64,000 nucleotides of DNA from Salidesulfovibrio onnuriiensis (GTDB lineage Bacteria > Desulfobacterota > Desulfovibrionia > Desulfovibrionales > Desulfovibrionaceae): NCBI RefSeq assembly GCF_008001235.1, contig NZ_CP040751.1:2463001-2527000 (forward strand). The letters run 5' to 3'. Both the position numbers and the translations under genes were made by a program. Below the pieces are notes generated by a model, which was given only the letters and a program-made list of their open reading frames with translations, was not told the origin of the DNA and searched no databases. This document shows positions 24,604-34,580 of the stretch, piece after piece. Positions within the stretch are counted from its first letter, which is position 1. Each line of letters starts with the position of its first letter.

Positions 24604-26187
24604 TTGTCAAATACTCAGAATAATAAGAAAAAGAAGATCAAGCTGGCCACCAAGTCCGAGCATGTCCAAAAGTTCATGCCTATGATGGAGGCCCTGCAGG
24701 CCAAGGACGAACTCAACCAGGTCATCAAGACCAGGGTGGAGAAAGCCTGTGTATTGCTTGATGAAAGCGTTCCCCTCTATCCGAATGACTTCCACCAGGA
24801 TTCCCATGTGGGTGACATCTTTGCCGCCTATGACCCGATGGACGCCGAAGCCCTTGAGGGAATCGAAGAGAAATTTTCCATTGCAGGCCGGGTTGTCGGC
24901 CTGCGGTCCTTTGGGAAGGCCACCTTCTTTCATGTTCAGGACCGTAGCGGAAAGATCCAAGTGTTCTGTTCCCGCGATGATCTGGGCGCCGAGGCCTATA
25001 CTCTGTTTAAAAAGACAGACATCGGGGACATCGTCGGAGTTGTGGGGAGCCTGTTCCGCACCAAGACCGGCGAATTGACCATGAAGACCGAGGGCTTCAA
25101 GCTCATCACCAAGTCATTGCGGCCTCTTCCGGAAAAATACCACGGTCTCAAAGACGTGGAGATCCGGTATCGTCAACGTTATGTTGACCTGATCGTGACG
25201 CCCCGAACCAAGGAAATCTTCATGGCTAGGACGGCCATTGTCCGCGAGCTGCGCAATTTCCTTGATGAGAAAGGGTTCATGGAAGTGGAAACTCCCATGA
25301 TGCAACCCATACCCGGAGGGGCCACGGCCAAGCCTTTTGAGACCCATCATAATGCCCTGGACATGAAGCTCTACATGCGCATTGCGCCCGAGCTGTATCT
25401 GAAGCGGCTGCTGGTGGGCGGCTTTGAGCGTGTGTACGAGATCAACCGAAACTTCCGCAATGAAGGAATTTCCACCCAGCATAATCCCGAATTCACCATG
25501 CTGGAGTTTTACTGGGCTTACGCCAACTTCGAAAACCTCATGGATTTGACCGAGGAGATGTTCTCCAGGGTCGCAGAACGGGTGACCGGCAGCGCCAAGG
25601 TCGAGTACCAGGGCGAGGTCATCGATCTTTCCATAGGTGCCTGGACCCGCATGACCTTCCATGATTCCTTGGAAAAGATTGGTGGCATTTCTCCCGAGAT
25701 CTACAATGACTATGAGAAATGTAAGGAGCTTGTGAAGAACTCGGGAGAAAAGGTGGTTGAAGGCGAAAAACTGGGCAAGCTCCAGGCCAAGCTGTTTGAT
25801 ATTCGCGTTGAGCCGAAGCTCATCCAGCCGCACTTCATTTATCATTACCCGACGGATATTTCGCCGCTTTCACGCCGGAATGAAGAGAATCCCGACATTA
25901 CGGATCGTTTCGAGCTTTTCATGACCGGTCGTGAAATGGCCAACGCCTTTTCCGAATTGAATGATCCGGTTGACCAGCGTGGCCGTTTCGAAGACCAGGT
26001 TGCGGAAAAGGAAGCAGGAGACGAGGAAGCTCATTTCATGGACGAGGACTATGTCCGTGCACTTGAATACGGAATGCCTCCGGCTGCAGGACAGGGGGTT
26101 GGCATCGACCGTTTGGTCATGCTGCTGACGGACAGTGCCTCCATTCGTGAGGTTATCCTGTTCCCGCTGCTGCGTCCTGAGGCCTAG
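24604..26187 (+). CDS. lysS: Lysyl-tRNA synthetase, class II
   Basis: LysS charges tRNA-Lys. The 527-residue protein has a Lys-rich N-terminus (NNKKKKIKLATK), an OB-fold anticodon-binding domain (about 80-180; GRVVGLRSFGKATFFHVQD) and the class II catalytic core with motif 2 FRNEGISTQHNPEFTMLEF (near residue 280) and motif 3 GQGVGIDRLVMLLTD (near 500). The start is TTG 24604 with AAGGAAAC upstream; no better ATG fits. It lies before the Lol/Bam/Lpx block, 43 bp from the frameshifted permease gene. Confidence 0.96.
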   Translation: MSNTQNNKKKKIKLATKSEHVQKFMPMMEALQAKDELNQVIKTRVEKACVLLDESVPLYPNDFHQDSHVGDIFAAYDPMDAEALEGIEEKFSIAGRVVGLRSFGKATFFHVQDRSGKIQVFCSRDDLGAEAYTLFKKTDIGDIVGVVGSLFRTKTGELTMKTEGFKLITKSLRPLPEKYHGLKDVEIRYRQRYVDLIVTPRTKEIFMARTAIVRELRNFLDEKGFMEVETPMMQPIPGGATAKPFETHHNALDMKLYMRIAPELYLKRLLVGGFERVYEINRNFRNEGISTQHNPEFTMLEFYWAYANFENLMDLTEEMFSRVAERVTGSAKVEYQGEVIDLSIGAWTRMTFHDSLEKIGGISPEIYNDYEKCKELVKNSGEKVVEGEKLGKLQAKLFDIRVEPKLIQPHFIYHYPTDISPLSRRNEENPDITDRFELFMTGREMANAFSELNDPVDQRGRFEDQVAEKEAGDEEAHFMDEDYVRALEYGMPPAAGQGVGIDRLVMLLTDSASIREVILFPLLRPEA

Positions 26188-26230
26188 CGGCGTTTTATAA
26201 GTTGATAAACCGCTTATAGTGCGGAGTAAT

Positions 26231-27459
26231 ATGCAGTTTGAAACGTTTGTGGCTCTCAGGTATCTGTTCGCCCTTCGCAAGCAGTCTTTCATTTCTTTGA
26301 TTTCGCTGTTTGCCGTCTGTGGGGTGGCCATCGGTGTCGGGGCGCTGATCGTGGTCCTGGGCGTCATGAATGGGTTCACCACGGATCTGCGGGACAAGAT
26401 TCTGGGGGTCAATGCCCATATCCTGGTTTCATCGCTTCGCGGCGGAGTAAAGAATTATAATGAATTGGTCGAAAAAGCTGAAAAAGTGCCAGGAGTTGAG
26501 GGAGTTTCTCCCTTTTTGTATTCCGAGGTAATGCTTTCGACCCGGCTCGGTGTCAAAGGGGTGGTGCTGCGAGGCATTGATCCCGGAACCGCCGGCAATG
26601 TGCTCAGCCTCAAGGATGACATCGTGGCTGGAAGTCTGGACAACCTGGAGATGGCGGATGCCCCCCGGGCATAGTCATTGGGTATCAGATGGCAAAACGC
26701 CTGGGGCTGACCGTCGGTGAGCATGTGAATCTGCTTTCCCCTTCGGGGCGAAAGTCGGCTGCAGGGTATAAGCCCAAAGTGAGCGTGTTCCAGGTGGCCG
26801 CGATTTTCCGTACCGGCATGTTTGAGTACGATTCCACCCTCGGGTACGTGGGGCTTGCCGATGGACGTAAGCTTCTTGGATACGGTAATGATTTCGTGTC
26901 CGGCATTGAGATTCGCATTGATGATCCGTTTCGTGCGGATGAGGTCTCTCGTCAGCTGAAGCAGGAGATAGGGACGTTCGGGCTGGTCATTCGTGACTGG
27001 AAAGAGATGAATGCCAACCTGTTTGCCGCTCTCAAGCTGGAAAAGACGGCCATGTTCATCATTCTGTCCATGATTGTCCTGGTGGGGTCCTTCAGCATCG
27101 TCAATACGCTGGTGATGCTGGTGATGCAGAAGACAAAGGATATTGCCGTGCTGATGTCGCTTGGAACCGAGGAGCGCAGTATCAGAAAAATATTCATGAT
27201 TCAGGGGACGCTTATCGGCGTTGTCGGAACGACTTTGGGGTTCGCCCTGGGCGTCCCGGTCAGTTTGCTGCTCAAGAAGTACCAGTTCATCAAGCTGCCT
27301 CAGAATGTTTATCCCACGGACTACCTGCCGGTTTTGCTCGATCCCTTTGATTTGAGCATGATCGGGGTCGCCGCGTTGCTGCTTTGTTTTTTTGCTACGA
27401 TCTATCCCGCGCGAAGGGCTGCTTCGTTGAACCCGAGCGAGGCCTTGCGTTATGAATAG
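26231..27459 (+). pseudogene. LolC/E lipoprotein-releasing permease, interrupted by a frameshift
   Basis: LolC/E is the permease of the ABC machine that releases lipoproteins from the inner membrane to LolA. The first part (ATG 26231, GGAG upstream) encodes MQFETFVALRYLFALRKQ and the first span, then hits TAG at 26672 just after a run of six C (26661-26666). Conserved sequence continues in another frame: PGIVIGYQMAKRLGLTVGEH follows directly, with the remaining three spans and the ending ARRAASLNPSEALRYE. One extra C would join the frames without loss. The joined protein has about 409 residues, the normal length. lolD overlaps its end by 8 bp. Either a sequencing error, a slippery tract, or a real mutation. 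Confidence 0.85.
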
Positions 27460-28138
27460 CGAGGCCGTATACAGGCTTGCCTCCGTCGGGAAGGAATTTT
27501 TCGGTCCTACGGAAATGGTGAACGTCTTGAGCAAAGTGGACCTGGTCGTTGGCGGTGGAGAATCCATTGCCATTCATGGGGCTTCCGGTTCAGGCAAGAC
27601 CACTTTGCTCCATATCATGGGCTCCCTTGATACGGTGTCCTCGGGGAGCATCTTGTTTGACGGCCAGGAAATGGCGACCATGAACGGACGTCAGCGCGCA
27701 AGGCTTCGTAACAACAGGATGGGGTTCGTTTTTCAGTTTCACCACTTGTTGTCCGAGTTCACGACTCTTGAAAACGTGGCCATGCCGGGGCTCGTGAACG
27801 GTCTGAAGAAGAATAAGGCCTTCGCGTTGGCGGAGGAGGCTTTGGCTCGTGTGGGGTTATCCCACAGGATCAGTCACAGGGTGACAACCCTTTCGGGCGG
27901 TGAGCGGCAACGGGCCGCCATAGCCCGCGCCATACTTTTGAAGCCGAGAGTTGTACTTGCAGATGAGCCGACGGGAAGCCTGGATGAACATACCGGGCAG
28001 ATGGTTGGTGAATTGCTTGTTGCTTTGAATAAAGATCTGGGAACTACGTTGGTTGTCGTGACCCACAATGCCGAATTGGCCGGCATGATGCAGAAACGAT
28101 ATGAATTGCGTTCAGGAGAACTGTATGCTGCGCACTAG
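27452..28138 (+). CDS. lolD: LolD, lipoprotein-releasing ABC ATPase
   Basis: LolD powers lipoprotein release with LolC/E. The 228-residue ATPase has Walker A GASGSGKTTL (near residue 43), the LolD-family QFHHLLSEFTTLENVAMP, the signature LSGGERQR (near 147) and Walker B VVLADEPTGSLD. The start ATG 27452 overlaps the permease end by 8 bp, and its own end overlaps bamA by 14 bp, so all three are translationally coupled. Confidence 0.95.
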   Translation: MNSEAVYRLASVGKEFFGPTEMVNVLSKVDLVVGGGESIAIHGASGSGKTTLLHIMGSLDTVSSGSILFDGQEMATMNGRQRARLRNNRMGFVFQFHHLLSEFTTLENVAMPGLVNGLKKNKAFALAEEALARVGLSHRISHRVTTLSGGERQRAAIARAILLKPRVVLADEPTGSLDEHTGQMVGELLVALNKDLGTTLVVVTHNAELAGMMQKRYELRSGELYAAH

Positions 28139-30863
28139 TGTTCGCTCCTTGGGAGTGGCTTTTATTTCGATATTCCTTATTGCCACTCTTGCCGCCAATG
28201 CGTTTTCCGCTGCTGTGGATCAGGATGTCAAGGTCGCTGTTTTGCCTTTTGAAATTTATGCGGGCGATGACTTGGCTTATCTCAAGGATAGTTTGCCCGA
28301 GTTGTTGTCCGATAAATTGAAAGAGGCCGGTTTTGACGTTGTTTCTCAAAGCGACGTTGTTAAGGTCCTTCAGGAAAAGGGGTTCACGAGCATAACCAAT
28401 GACAATGCGCGTGAAGCCGCATTGCTGCTTGCTTCAGGCTTTTCGATTTACGGCACATTCAATCAGATTGGTGAAAACCTCACCATTGACGCCCGGATTG
28501 TTGACGCTTTTGAAAAGGGGAAACCCAAGAGGGTCACCGTATCCAAAGAAGGGTTGATCAATCTCTTGCCTGCAGTGGATGAACTGGTTCAGATGATGCG
28601 TACCGGCTTGCTGCGCCAGGATGTCATTGCCGAGATAGATGTGCGCGGAGCCAAGGTCTTGGACAAGGAAGTTGTTCTGATGCGTCTGCCTTTGGCCAAA
28701 GGCGATCTTATGACGGCCAAATCCATCAACGAAGCTTTGAAGAGTATTTATCATCTCGGATATTTTGACGACGTAAAAGTTCTTGTTGACGACGTCGCCG
28801 GTGGGAAAAAGCTTACCTTTGAGGTTGTGGAAAAACCGAGAATTGAGGCCATCAGCGTTTTGGGGTCCGATGCCATCGACAGCGAAGATATCATTGAAGC
28901 TATTTCCACCAAGAAGGGGGGAGTCATCAACCCGAAGGTGCTGGCCGATGATATCAAGCTTGTGCGCGAGATGTATCGTAAAGAAGGCTACTACAAGGCC
29001 AAGGTTTCCCATGAGATTGAAACTGGCGATTCCAACCAGGCTCGTCTGAATTTTATTATCGAGGAAGGCGAAAAGCTTTATATCGAGGAAGTGATTATTG
29101 ATGGTGCCAAACAGTTGGACCCCGATGACATTAAGGATGAGTTGGCCCTGCAAGAGCGCGGTTTTCTGAGTTTTATTGATGGTTCTGGTGTGCTCAAGGA
29201 GGAGTATCTCGAGCGTGATGCCGCAGCCATTATGGCCTATTACCACAACCATGGCTTTATTGACGCCAAGGTCGGGCGTGCCGAGGTTGAGGTCAAGGAT
29301 GATGGGATTACGGTAATTTTCCGTTGCTACGAAGGAGAACGCTACAAGATGGGGAAGGTCGAGTTTAAAGGCGACCTGCTTGATGAACCGGAAAAGCTTG
29401 CCGTAATAACCCAATCTGATGAATTGGCCAAAGAAGACGATTATTTCAATAGGTCTGTCGCCCAGGAAGACGTAAAGCGACTTACCTCGCATTATAACGA
29501 CTATGGGTATGCCTATACGGATGTGGCCATGAAGCTTAATGACGATCCGGAAAAATTGGTCGTTGATGTCGTTTACAACATTACCAAGCACCAGAAGGTA
29601 CATATTCGTAGGGTCTTGGTTGAAGGGAATGTGACGACTCGGGATAATGTTATTTTGCGTAAGATGGCGCTTGCAGATGGAGATACGTTCAGTGGAAACA
29701 AGATGAACGTATCTAACAGAAAGCTTGAAAATCTCGGTTTCTTTGACAAAGTGAACGTCTCTCCTGTTCAGACCGGTAACCCGGATGAAATGGACCTTTT
29801 GGTTCAGGTCAAGGAAAAACCCACAGGACAATTTGGTGGGGGCATTGGTTATTCCACGTTTGATGGACCATATATCGGTGCCAATATTACTGAACGAAAT
29901 TTATTCGGACGTGGTTATAATTCCAGCCTGTCCGCTCTTTTTGGGGCTCAAACCAGTAAGTTTGAATTGGATTTTTTGAACCCCATGGTTAATGATTCGA
30001 ATCTGGGACTTGGAGTCAATGTGTATCATAAGATACAGGAGTTTGATCACTTCAACCAAGACTCCACGGGCGGATCGGTTTCACTTTATTATCCTTTGGG
30101 TGATCATACCAGATTGTCTGCAAGTTATAATTTGGTGAACTACCACATCTATGACACCGACAACGAAACTGATTCCGATGTTAGAGAAGATGAAGGCTAC
30201 AACCTCAACAGTAGTTTAGGGATGACTTTAACCCGAGACGTGCGTGATCGATACCGGAATCCCACTTCAGGTTATAAATGGGTTGGCGGTATCTCATATG
30301 GTGGCGGGATTTTGGGTGGAACTGATGACTATGTCAGATATATTACCTCCACTGATTACTATCACAAGCTTTTTGGGGAAACCGTGTTTCATGCAAAAGG
30401 GTATCTTGGATTTGTGCATGAAAATATTGGTGGTGGGGATATTCCTTCGGGGCAGCGATTCAAGCTTGGTGGCATAGGAACAGTGCGTGGGTATTCCAAA
30501 AATAAAATTCGCGCACAGGACAGTGATAACGCCGATGCGGATAATGCCACCGATGCTATTGGTGGGGATAAGGCTTTTTACTCCAATCTGGAGCTTATTA
30601 TTCCGGTGAGCGAAGAATGGGGGGTCCAGTTCGTGCCATTTTTTGACATGGGGAACGTTTGGAAAGAAGGAGAGTTCTGGTTTGAAGGCGTGGAGCGTTT
30701 TGGCGACAGCGCCCCTTCTCTGGGCCTGTATAAAAGCGCGGGTGCGGAACTTCGTTGGAATTCTCCCATCGGTCCTTTGAGTGTCAGCTACGGCTATGGT
30801 TTTGAGGATTTGTACGACAGCAAACATCAGGTTATTGATTTTACGGTAGGTAAACAATTCTAG
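28125..30863 (+). CDS. bamA: BamA, outer-membrane protein assembly factor, with extra N-terminal domain
   Basis: BamA inserts beta-barrel proteins into the outer membrane. The 912-residue protein has a signal peptide (about 1-28), an extra domain (about 35-165) starting VKVAVLPFEIYAGDDLAYLK that resembles TolB-N/FlgO-like domains, then POTRA repeats (about 175-570; for example IRRVLVEGNVTTRDNVILR) and a C-terminal 16-strand barrel with the GTVRGYSKNKIR motif (VRGF type) and a terminal Phe. ATG 28125 has CAGGAGA upstream; an in-frame extension of 8 codons is not supported. It starts inside lolD and is followed closely by the ompH/skp gene. The usual length is near 800, so the extra domain explains the excess. 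Confidence 0.93.
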   Translation: MLRTSVRSLGVAFISIFLIATLAANAFSAAVDQDVKVAVLPFEIYAGDDLAYLKDSLPELLSDKLKEAGFDVVSQSDVVKVLQEKGFTSITNDNAREAALLLASGFSIYGTFNQIGENLTIDARIVDAFEKGKPKRVTVSKEGLINLLPAVDELVQMMRTGLLRQDVIAEIDVRGAKVLDKEVVLMRLPLAKGDLMTAKSINEALKSIYHLGYFDDVKVLVDDVAGGKKLTFEVVEKPRIEAISVLGSDAIDSEDIIEAISTKKGGVINPKVLADDIKLVREMYRKEGYYKAKVSHEIETGDSNQARLNFIIEEGEKLYIEEVIIDGAKQLDPDDIKDELALQERGFLSFIDGSGVLKEEYLERDAAAIMAYYHNHGFIDAKVGRAEVEVKDDGITVIFRCYEGERYKMGKVEFKGDLLDEPEKLAVITQSDELAKEDDYFNRSVAQEDVKRLTSHYNDYGYAYTDVAMKLNDDPEKLVVDVVYNITKHQKVHIRRVLVEGNVTTRDNVILRKMALADGDTFSGNKMNVSNRKLENLGFFDKVNVSPVQTGNPDEMDLLVQVKEKPTGQFGGGIGYSTFDGPYIGANITERNLFGRGYNSSLSALFGAQTSKFELDFLNPMVNDSNLGLGVNVYHKIQEFDHFNQDSTGGSVSLYYPLGDHTRLSASYNLVNYHIYDTDNETDSDVREDEGYNLNSSLGMTLTRDVRDRYRNPTSGYKWVGGISYGGGILGGTDDYVRYITSTDYYHKLFGETVFHAKGYLGFVHENIGGGDIPSGQRFKLGGIGTVRGYSKNKIRAQDSDNADADNATDAIGGDKAFYSNLELIIPVSEEWGVQFVPFFDMGNVWKEGEFWFEGVERFGDSAPSLGLYKSAGAELRWNSPIGPLSVSYGYGFEDLYDSKHQVIDFTVGKQF

Positions 30864-30869
30864 GAGACA

Positions 30870-31388
30870 ATGATGAAAAAAATTATAATTAGTGCAGTTC
30901 TTGCTTGTGTGCTTTTTGCCACCCCGGCCTTGGCCGCTCAAAAGTTTGGTTTTGTCAATCTTCCTGAAGTGCTGGTAAAGGCAGAACCTGCCAAACAGGT
31001 TTCCGAGAAACGGGCCGCTTTGAAAAAGAAGTTGCAGAATAAACTTTTAGCGGAGCGGAAAGCCATTCAGGAAATGCAGATTCAGCGTGAAAAGCAGAAG
31101 AAGATGCTGAAGCCCGAAGCTCTTGAAGAGATGGATCGTAAAATTCGTGAAAGAATGTTCCGTTTCAATGAAGATCAGAAAAAGGCTGAAGCCGAGCTGA
31201 AGGAAGAACAGAACAAGATGTCCGAGCCTGTGCTGACTCTTCTCGGAAAGGTTATTGATGAATATGGCAAAAAGAATGGCTACACCGCTATTTTTAACAA
31301 ATTGCAGATGCCTTTTGTCGCCGATTCTGCGGATGTGACGCCCGAGATCATCAAGGAACTGAATAACGCCTGGAAAAACAAGAAGTAA
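30870..31388 (+). CDS. OmpH/Skp-family periplasmic chaperone
   Basis: Skp holds unfolded outer-membrane proteins in the periplasm on their way to BamA. The 172-residue protein has a signal peptide ([20 protein letters not shown]), then [20 protein letters not shown] and a long Lys/Glu-rich helical hairpin (about 45-140), as expected for the tentacles of Skp. A GGAGACA lies just before tandem ATG codons. It is located between bamA and lpxD, the classical position. The family is sure, the symbol skp/ompH less so. Confidence 0.92.
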   Translation: MMKKIIISAVLACVLFATPALAAQKFGFVNLPEVLVKAEPAKQVSEKRAALKKKLQNKLLAERKAIQEMQIQREKQKKMLKPEALEEMDRKIRERMFRFNEDQKKAEAELKEEQNKMSEPVLTLLGKVIDEYGKKNGYTAIFNKLQMPFVADSADVTPEIIKELNNAWKNKK

Positions 31389-31390
31389 TT

Positions 31391-32431
31391 ATGTCCCAGA
31401 TGCTAAGCTCGATTGCGAAGCAGTTGGGCCTTGAATACACTGGCAATGATATTGAAATCACCGGGGTGAACACGCTTGAAAAGGCGTGCCCCGGTGAACT
31501 CTCTTTTTTGGTCAACCCAAAGTATTCCGATCTGCTTGCAACCACCCAGGCCAGCTGCATCATCACTGACTCAACCCATGCAGCTAGTGTTGAATGTGCA
31601 CTGGTAAGCAGTAATGTCTACATGGATCTTGCTCGTGTGGTGAAGCTTTTTGAAACACCGCAGGGATGCCTTACCAAGTCGAGCAGTTTGGCTTATGTTC
31701 ACGAGACGGCACGTCTTGCAGAGAGTGCCGTTATTTATCCGTTTGCCTTTATCGGGCCCGAAGCGTCCATCGGTGAGGGGAGTGTTGTCTTTCCAGGATG
31801 TTACGTTGGCGAGGGTTCCGTAATTGGAGACGATTGCATCCTTTATCCCAATGTCGTGATCATGGGCGGCGTTCGCATTGACGACAACGTGATTGTGCAG
31901 CCAGGAGCGGTTATAGGTGCGGACGGATACGGTTACGCACAGACTCCGTTCGGACACATGAAGATCCCCCAGATCGGTACTGTCAGCATTGAAACCAATG
32001 TCGAGATCGGAGCCAATACCGCTGTGGACCGGGCCGCCTTAGATGTGACCCGTGTTGGCCGAGGCACTAAAATCGATAATCTTGTCCAGATTGGCCATAA
32101 CGTTCAGGTTGGTGAAAATTGCCTGCTCGTGGGTCAGGTCGGCATTGGCGGCAGCACTGAGATTGGTGACAATGTTATTCTGGGCGGTCAGGTTGGCGTG
32201 GCCGATAACGTGAAGATCGGCTCTAACACCATGGCCGGGGCTCAGTCCGGCATATCGGGTGTTGTTCCCGAAGGCAGCAAGATCGGCGGAAGCCCCAGCA
32301 TGCCTTACAGTACCTTTTTGAAAGCCATGGGTGTTTGCGCACCTAAATTGCCCGATTTGTTCAAGCGAATGAAGAAAATAGAGAAGCAGCTTGCCAACCT
32401 GCAAGAAAGCATGGGGGATAAGAATGAGTGA
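31391..32431 (+). CDS. lpxD: LpxD, UDP-3-O-acylglucosamine N-acyltransferase
   Basis: LpxD adds the N-linked hydroxyacyl chain to the lipid A precursor. The 346-residue protein has an N-terminal uridine-binding domain (about 1-100) with [14 protein letters not shown], then a left-handed beta helix of hexapeptide repeats (about 100-310; [20 protein letters not shown] and many I-G-x-N units), and a short C-terminal helix. The catalytic His lies in [15 protein letters not shown]. It overlaps fabZ by 8 bp. Confidence 0.96.
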   Translation: MSQMLSSIAKQLGLEYTGNDIEITGVNTLEKACPGELSFLVNPKYSDLLATTQASCIITDSTHAASVECALVSSNVYMDLARVVKLFETPQGCLTKSSSLAYVHETARLAESAVIYPFAFIGPEASIGEGSVVFPGCYVGEGSVIGDDCILYPNVVIMGGVRIDDNVIVQPGAVIGADGYGYAQTPFGHMKIPQIGTVSIETNVEIGANTAVDRAALDVTRVGRGTKIDNLVQIGHNVQVGENCLLVGQVGIGGSTEIGDNVILGGQVGVADNVKIGSNTMAGAQSGISGVVPEGSKIGGSPSMPYSTFLKAMGVCAPKLPDLFKRMKKIEKQLANLQESMGDKNE

Positions 32432-32885
32432 ACATGTTGACGTGATGGATATCAGGCGCATCCTCGATATGCTGCCGCACCGTTATCCCTTTCTTCTTGT
32501 CGACAGGGTGCTGGAATTTGAATCCGGTGTGCGCCTCAAAGCTTACAAGAACGTTACTTTCAACGAAGGTTTTTTTCAGGGCCATTTCCCAGGTCTGCCT
32601 GTCATGCCGGGTGTTCTGATTCTCGAAGCTCTGGCTCAGGCCGGTGGACTTTTTGTTATGCGCACCCTGGATGAGCCCTTGGGGGACAGGGTTTTTCTGT
32701 TCGCGGGGATGAACAAGGTCAAGTTCAGGAAGCCGGTCGTACCTGGCGATCAGCTGACTCTCAATGTCTATTACACAAAACACAAAATGAATATATGGCG
32801 CATGCGCGGTGTGGCCGAAGTGGACGGCCAGGTCGTCGCCGAGGGTGAGTTCACTGCGTCCGTTGCCAATAAAGGGGACATGTAG
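32424..32885 (+). CDS. fabZ: FabZ, 3-hydroxyacyl-ACP dehydratase
   Basis: FabZ dehydrates 3-hydroxyacyl-ACP in fatty acid elongation and competes with LpxA/LpxD for the same substrate, hence its place here. The 153-residue hotdog protein begins [20 protein letters not shown] and has the catalytic His and Glu in [23 protein letters not shown] 32424 overlaps the lpxD end by 8 bp, and its TAG stop shares one base with the lpxA GTG start. Confidence 0.96.
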   Translation: MSEHVDVMDIRRILDMLPHRYPFLLVDRVLEFESGVRLKAYKNVTFNEGFFQGHFPGLPVMPGVLILEALAQAGGLFVMRTLDEPLGDRVFLFAGMNKVKFRKPVVPGDQLTLNVYYTKHKMNIWRMRGVAEVDGQVVAEGEFTASVANKGDM

Positions 32886-33694
32886 TGGCATCCAATATAC
32901 ATCCCACTGCGATTATTGATCCGAAGGCGGAACTGGGAACCGATGTGGTCATCGGTCCTTACTGCGTGGTTGAGGCAAATACCAGGATTGGCGACAAGAC
33001 CATTCTGGAGCCCTTCTCGCTGATAAAAGAGTACACTGAGATGGGTGCCAACAACCACATCCATTCCCATGCCTGCATCGGTGGCGCACCGCAGCACATC
33101 GCCTACAAGGGCGAGGAAACCTGGTTGCGCATGGGCGACGGCAACAGCATCCGCGAAAGCGTGACCATTCACCGGGGGACCCAGCAGGGCCATTCCGAGA
33201 CAGTGGTGGGTTCCAATTGCCTTTTCATGGCCTATGCGCACGTTGCCCATGATTGCATCATTGGCGACAATGTCATCATGGCCAACTCGGTGAACCTTGC
33301 CGGTCATGTGGAAGTTGGCAAACGCGTCATCATCAGCGGCATGTCCGCGGTGCAGCAGTTCGTCAAGATCGGCGATTTCGCTTTTCTTGGCGGCGCCAGC
33401 GGGTACAAGCAGGATGTTCCGCCTTACATGCTTGCCCACGGCGTCCGTGGAGCATTGTATGGACCGAATCTCATCGGCTTGCGTCGCAATGGATTTTCTT
33501 CCGAGGCCTGCAAGGCGCTCAAAAAAGCCTACAAGATCATATTCCGTTCCGGCTTGACCAAAAAGGATTCTCTTGCCCAGGTGGAAACCGAATTCGGTTC
33601 TTTCCCGGAAGTCATGAATCTTGTCTCCTTTATTCGCGAAAGCAAGAACGGAGTCACGCCCGCAGCCAACAAGAACGGGCACGATCTCGATTAG
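32885..33694 (+). CDS. lpxA: LpxA, UDP-GlcNAc acyltransferase
   Basis: LpxA catalyses the first step of lipid A synthesis, 3-O-acylation of UDP-GlcNAc. The 269-residue protein is a beta helix with hexapeptide repeats (IHPTAIIDPKAELGTDVVIG), the catalytic His in MAYAHVAHDC (near residue 122) and a C-terminal helical part including LIGLRRNGFSSEACKALKKA. It starts at GTG 32885, which shares a G with the fabZ stop. lpxI follows by 3 bp. Confidence 0.96.
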   Translation: MASNIHPTAIIDPKAELGTDVVIGPYCVVEANTRIGDKTILEPFSLIKEYTEMGANNHIHSHACIGGAPQHIAYKGEETWLRMGDGNSIRESVTIHRGTQQGHSETVVGSNCLFMAYAHVAHDCIIGDNVIMANSVNLAGHVEVGKRVIISGMSAVQQFVKIGDFAFLGGASGYKQDVPPYMLAHGVRGALYGPNLIGLRRNGFSSEACKALKKAYKIIFRSGLTKKDSLAQVETEFGSFPEVMNLVSFIRESKNGVTPAANKNGHDLD

Positions 33695-33697
33695 TAT

Positions 33698-34528
33698 ATG
33701 TCCCAGCTGCCAGCCACCATTGGACTTATTGCCGGCGGACGACAGTTTCCCGTGCTTGTGGCCCAGGGCGTCAAGGCCCATGGGCACAGGCTCGTGGTGG
33801 CCGGTTTTACCGGCCATTCCAATATGGCTGTGGCCGAATATGCGGATGTCTGGAAGGAACTCAAGCTGGGCAAGCTGAACAAACTGATCTCTTACTTCAG
33901 GGAAAACGGAGTGGAGCGGGTCATCATGGCCGGCACCATCAACAAGCCCAAGGTAATGGATGTTCGGCATCTGGACATGCGCGCCATGAAGTTGGTTTTC
34001 AAGCGCAAGGACAAGGGCGATTCAACCCTTCTCAGCGCATTGGCTGCGGAGTTCGAATCGGAAGGCATGACCGTGGCTCCTGCCCACGAGCTGGTCCCGG
34101 AACTGCTTTCCCCCAAAGGTGTGCTGACTTCCAGGAACCCCGATGATCGGGAGTTGGAGGACATACGTTTTGGCTGGAGGCTGGCTAAGGAATTGGGACG
34201 TATGGATATCGGTCAGTGCATTGTGGTGCGCGAAGGTATCGTGGCGGCCGTGGAGGCTCTGGAAGGGACCGACGAAACCATCAGGCGCGGCTGCCATTAC
34301 GGCGGCAAGGGCGCGGTGGTGGTCAAGGTCTTCAAGCCGGGCCAGGAGGAACGTATAGACCTGCCCAGCATTGGCGTGGACACGGTCCGGGCCATGGCTG
34401 CGGAAAACGGATCCTGTCTCGCATATGAAGCCGGAAAAAGCCTGTTCTTTGACCAGGAGGAAGCTGTCAGAATCGCCGACAAGGCGGGTATCAGCATTAT
34501 TGGCCTGGCGCAGGGTGATATCGAGTAG
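33698..34528 (+). CDS. lpxI: LpxI, UDP-2,3-diacylglucosamine pyrophosphatase
   Basis: LpxI hydrolyses UDP-2,3-diacylglucosamine to lipid X and replaces LpxH in many bacteria. The 276-residue protein starts with TIGLIAGGRQFPVLVAQG and has the DUF1009-type segments VIMAGTINKPKVMDVRHLD, the C-terminal core GQCIVVREGIVAAVEALEG and the catalytic Asp region PSIGVDTVRAMA. It ends the lolC/E-to-lpxI operon and is followed by a strong terminator. Confidence 0.95.
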   Translation: MSQLPATIGLIAGGRQFPVLVAQGVKAHGHRLVVAGFTGHSNMAVAEYADVWKELKLGKLNKLISYFRENGVERVIMAGTINKPKVMDVRHLDMRAMKLVFKRKDKGDSTLLSALAAEFESEGMTVAPAHELVPELLSPKGVLTSRNPDDRELEDIRFGWRLAKELGRMDIGQCIVVREGIVAAVEALEGTDETIRRGCHYGGKGAVVVKVFKPGQEERIDLPSIGVDTVRAMAAENGSCLAYEAGKSLFFDQEEAVRIADKAGISIIGLAQGDIE

Positions 34529-34550
34529 ACTCGAATTTGATTGAAAATGA

Positions 34551-34580
34551 AAAGGGAGTTCCAAAAGGAACTCCCTTTTT
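34551..34580. terminator. Bidirectional terminator between lpxI and the CGGC gene
   Basis: AAAGGGAGTTCC (34551-34562) pairs with GGAACTCCCTTT (34567-34578) around AAAA, with A and T runs outside. Both genes converge on it. Confidence 0.9.
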
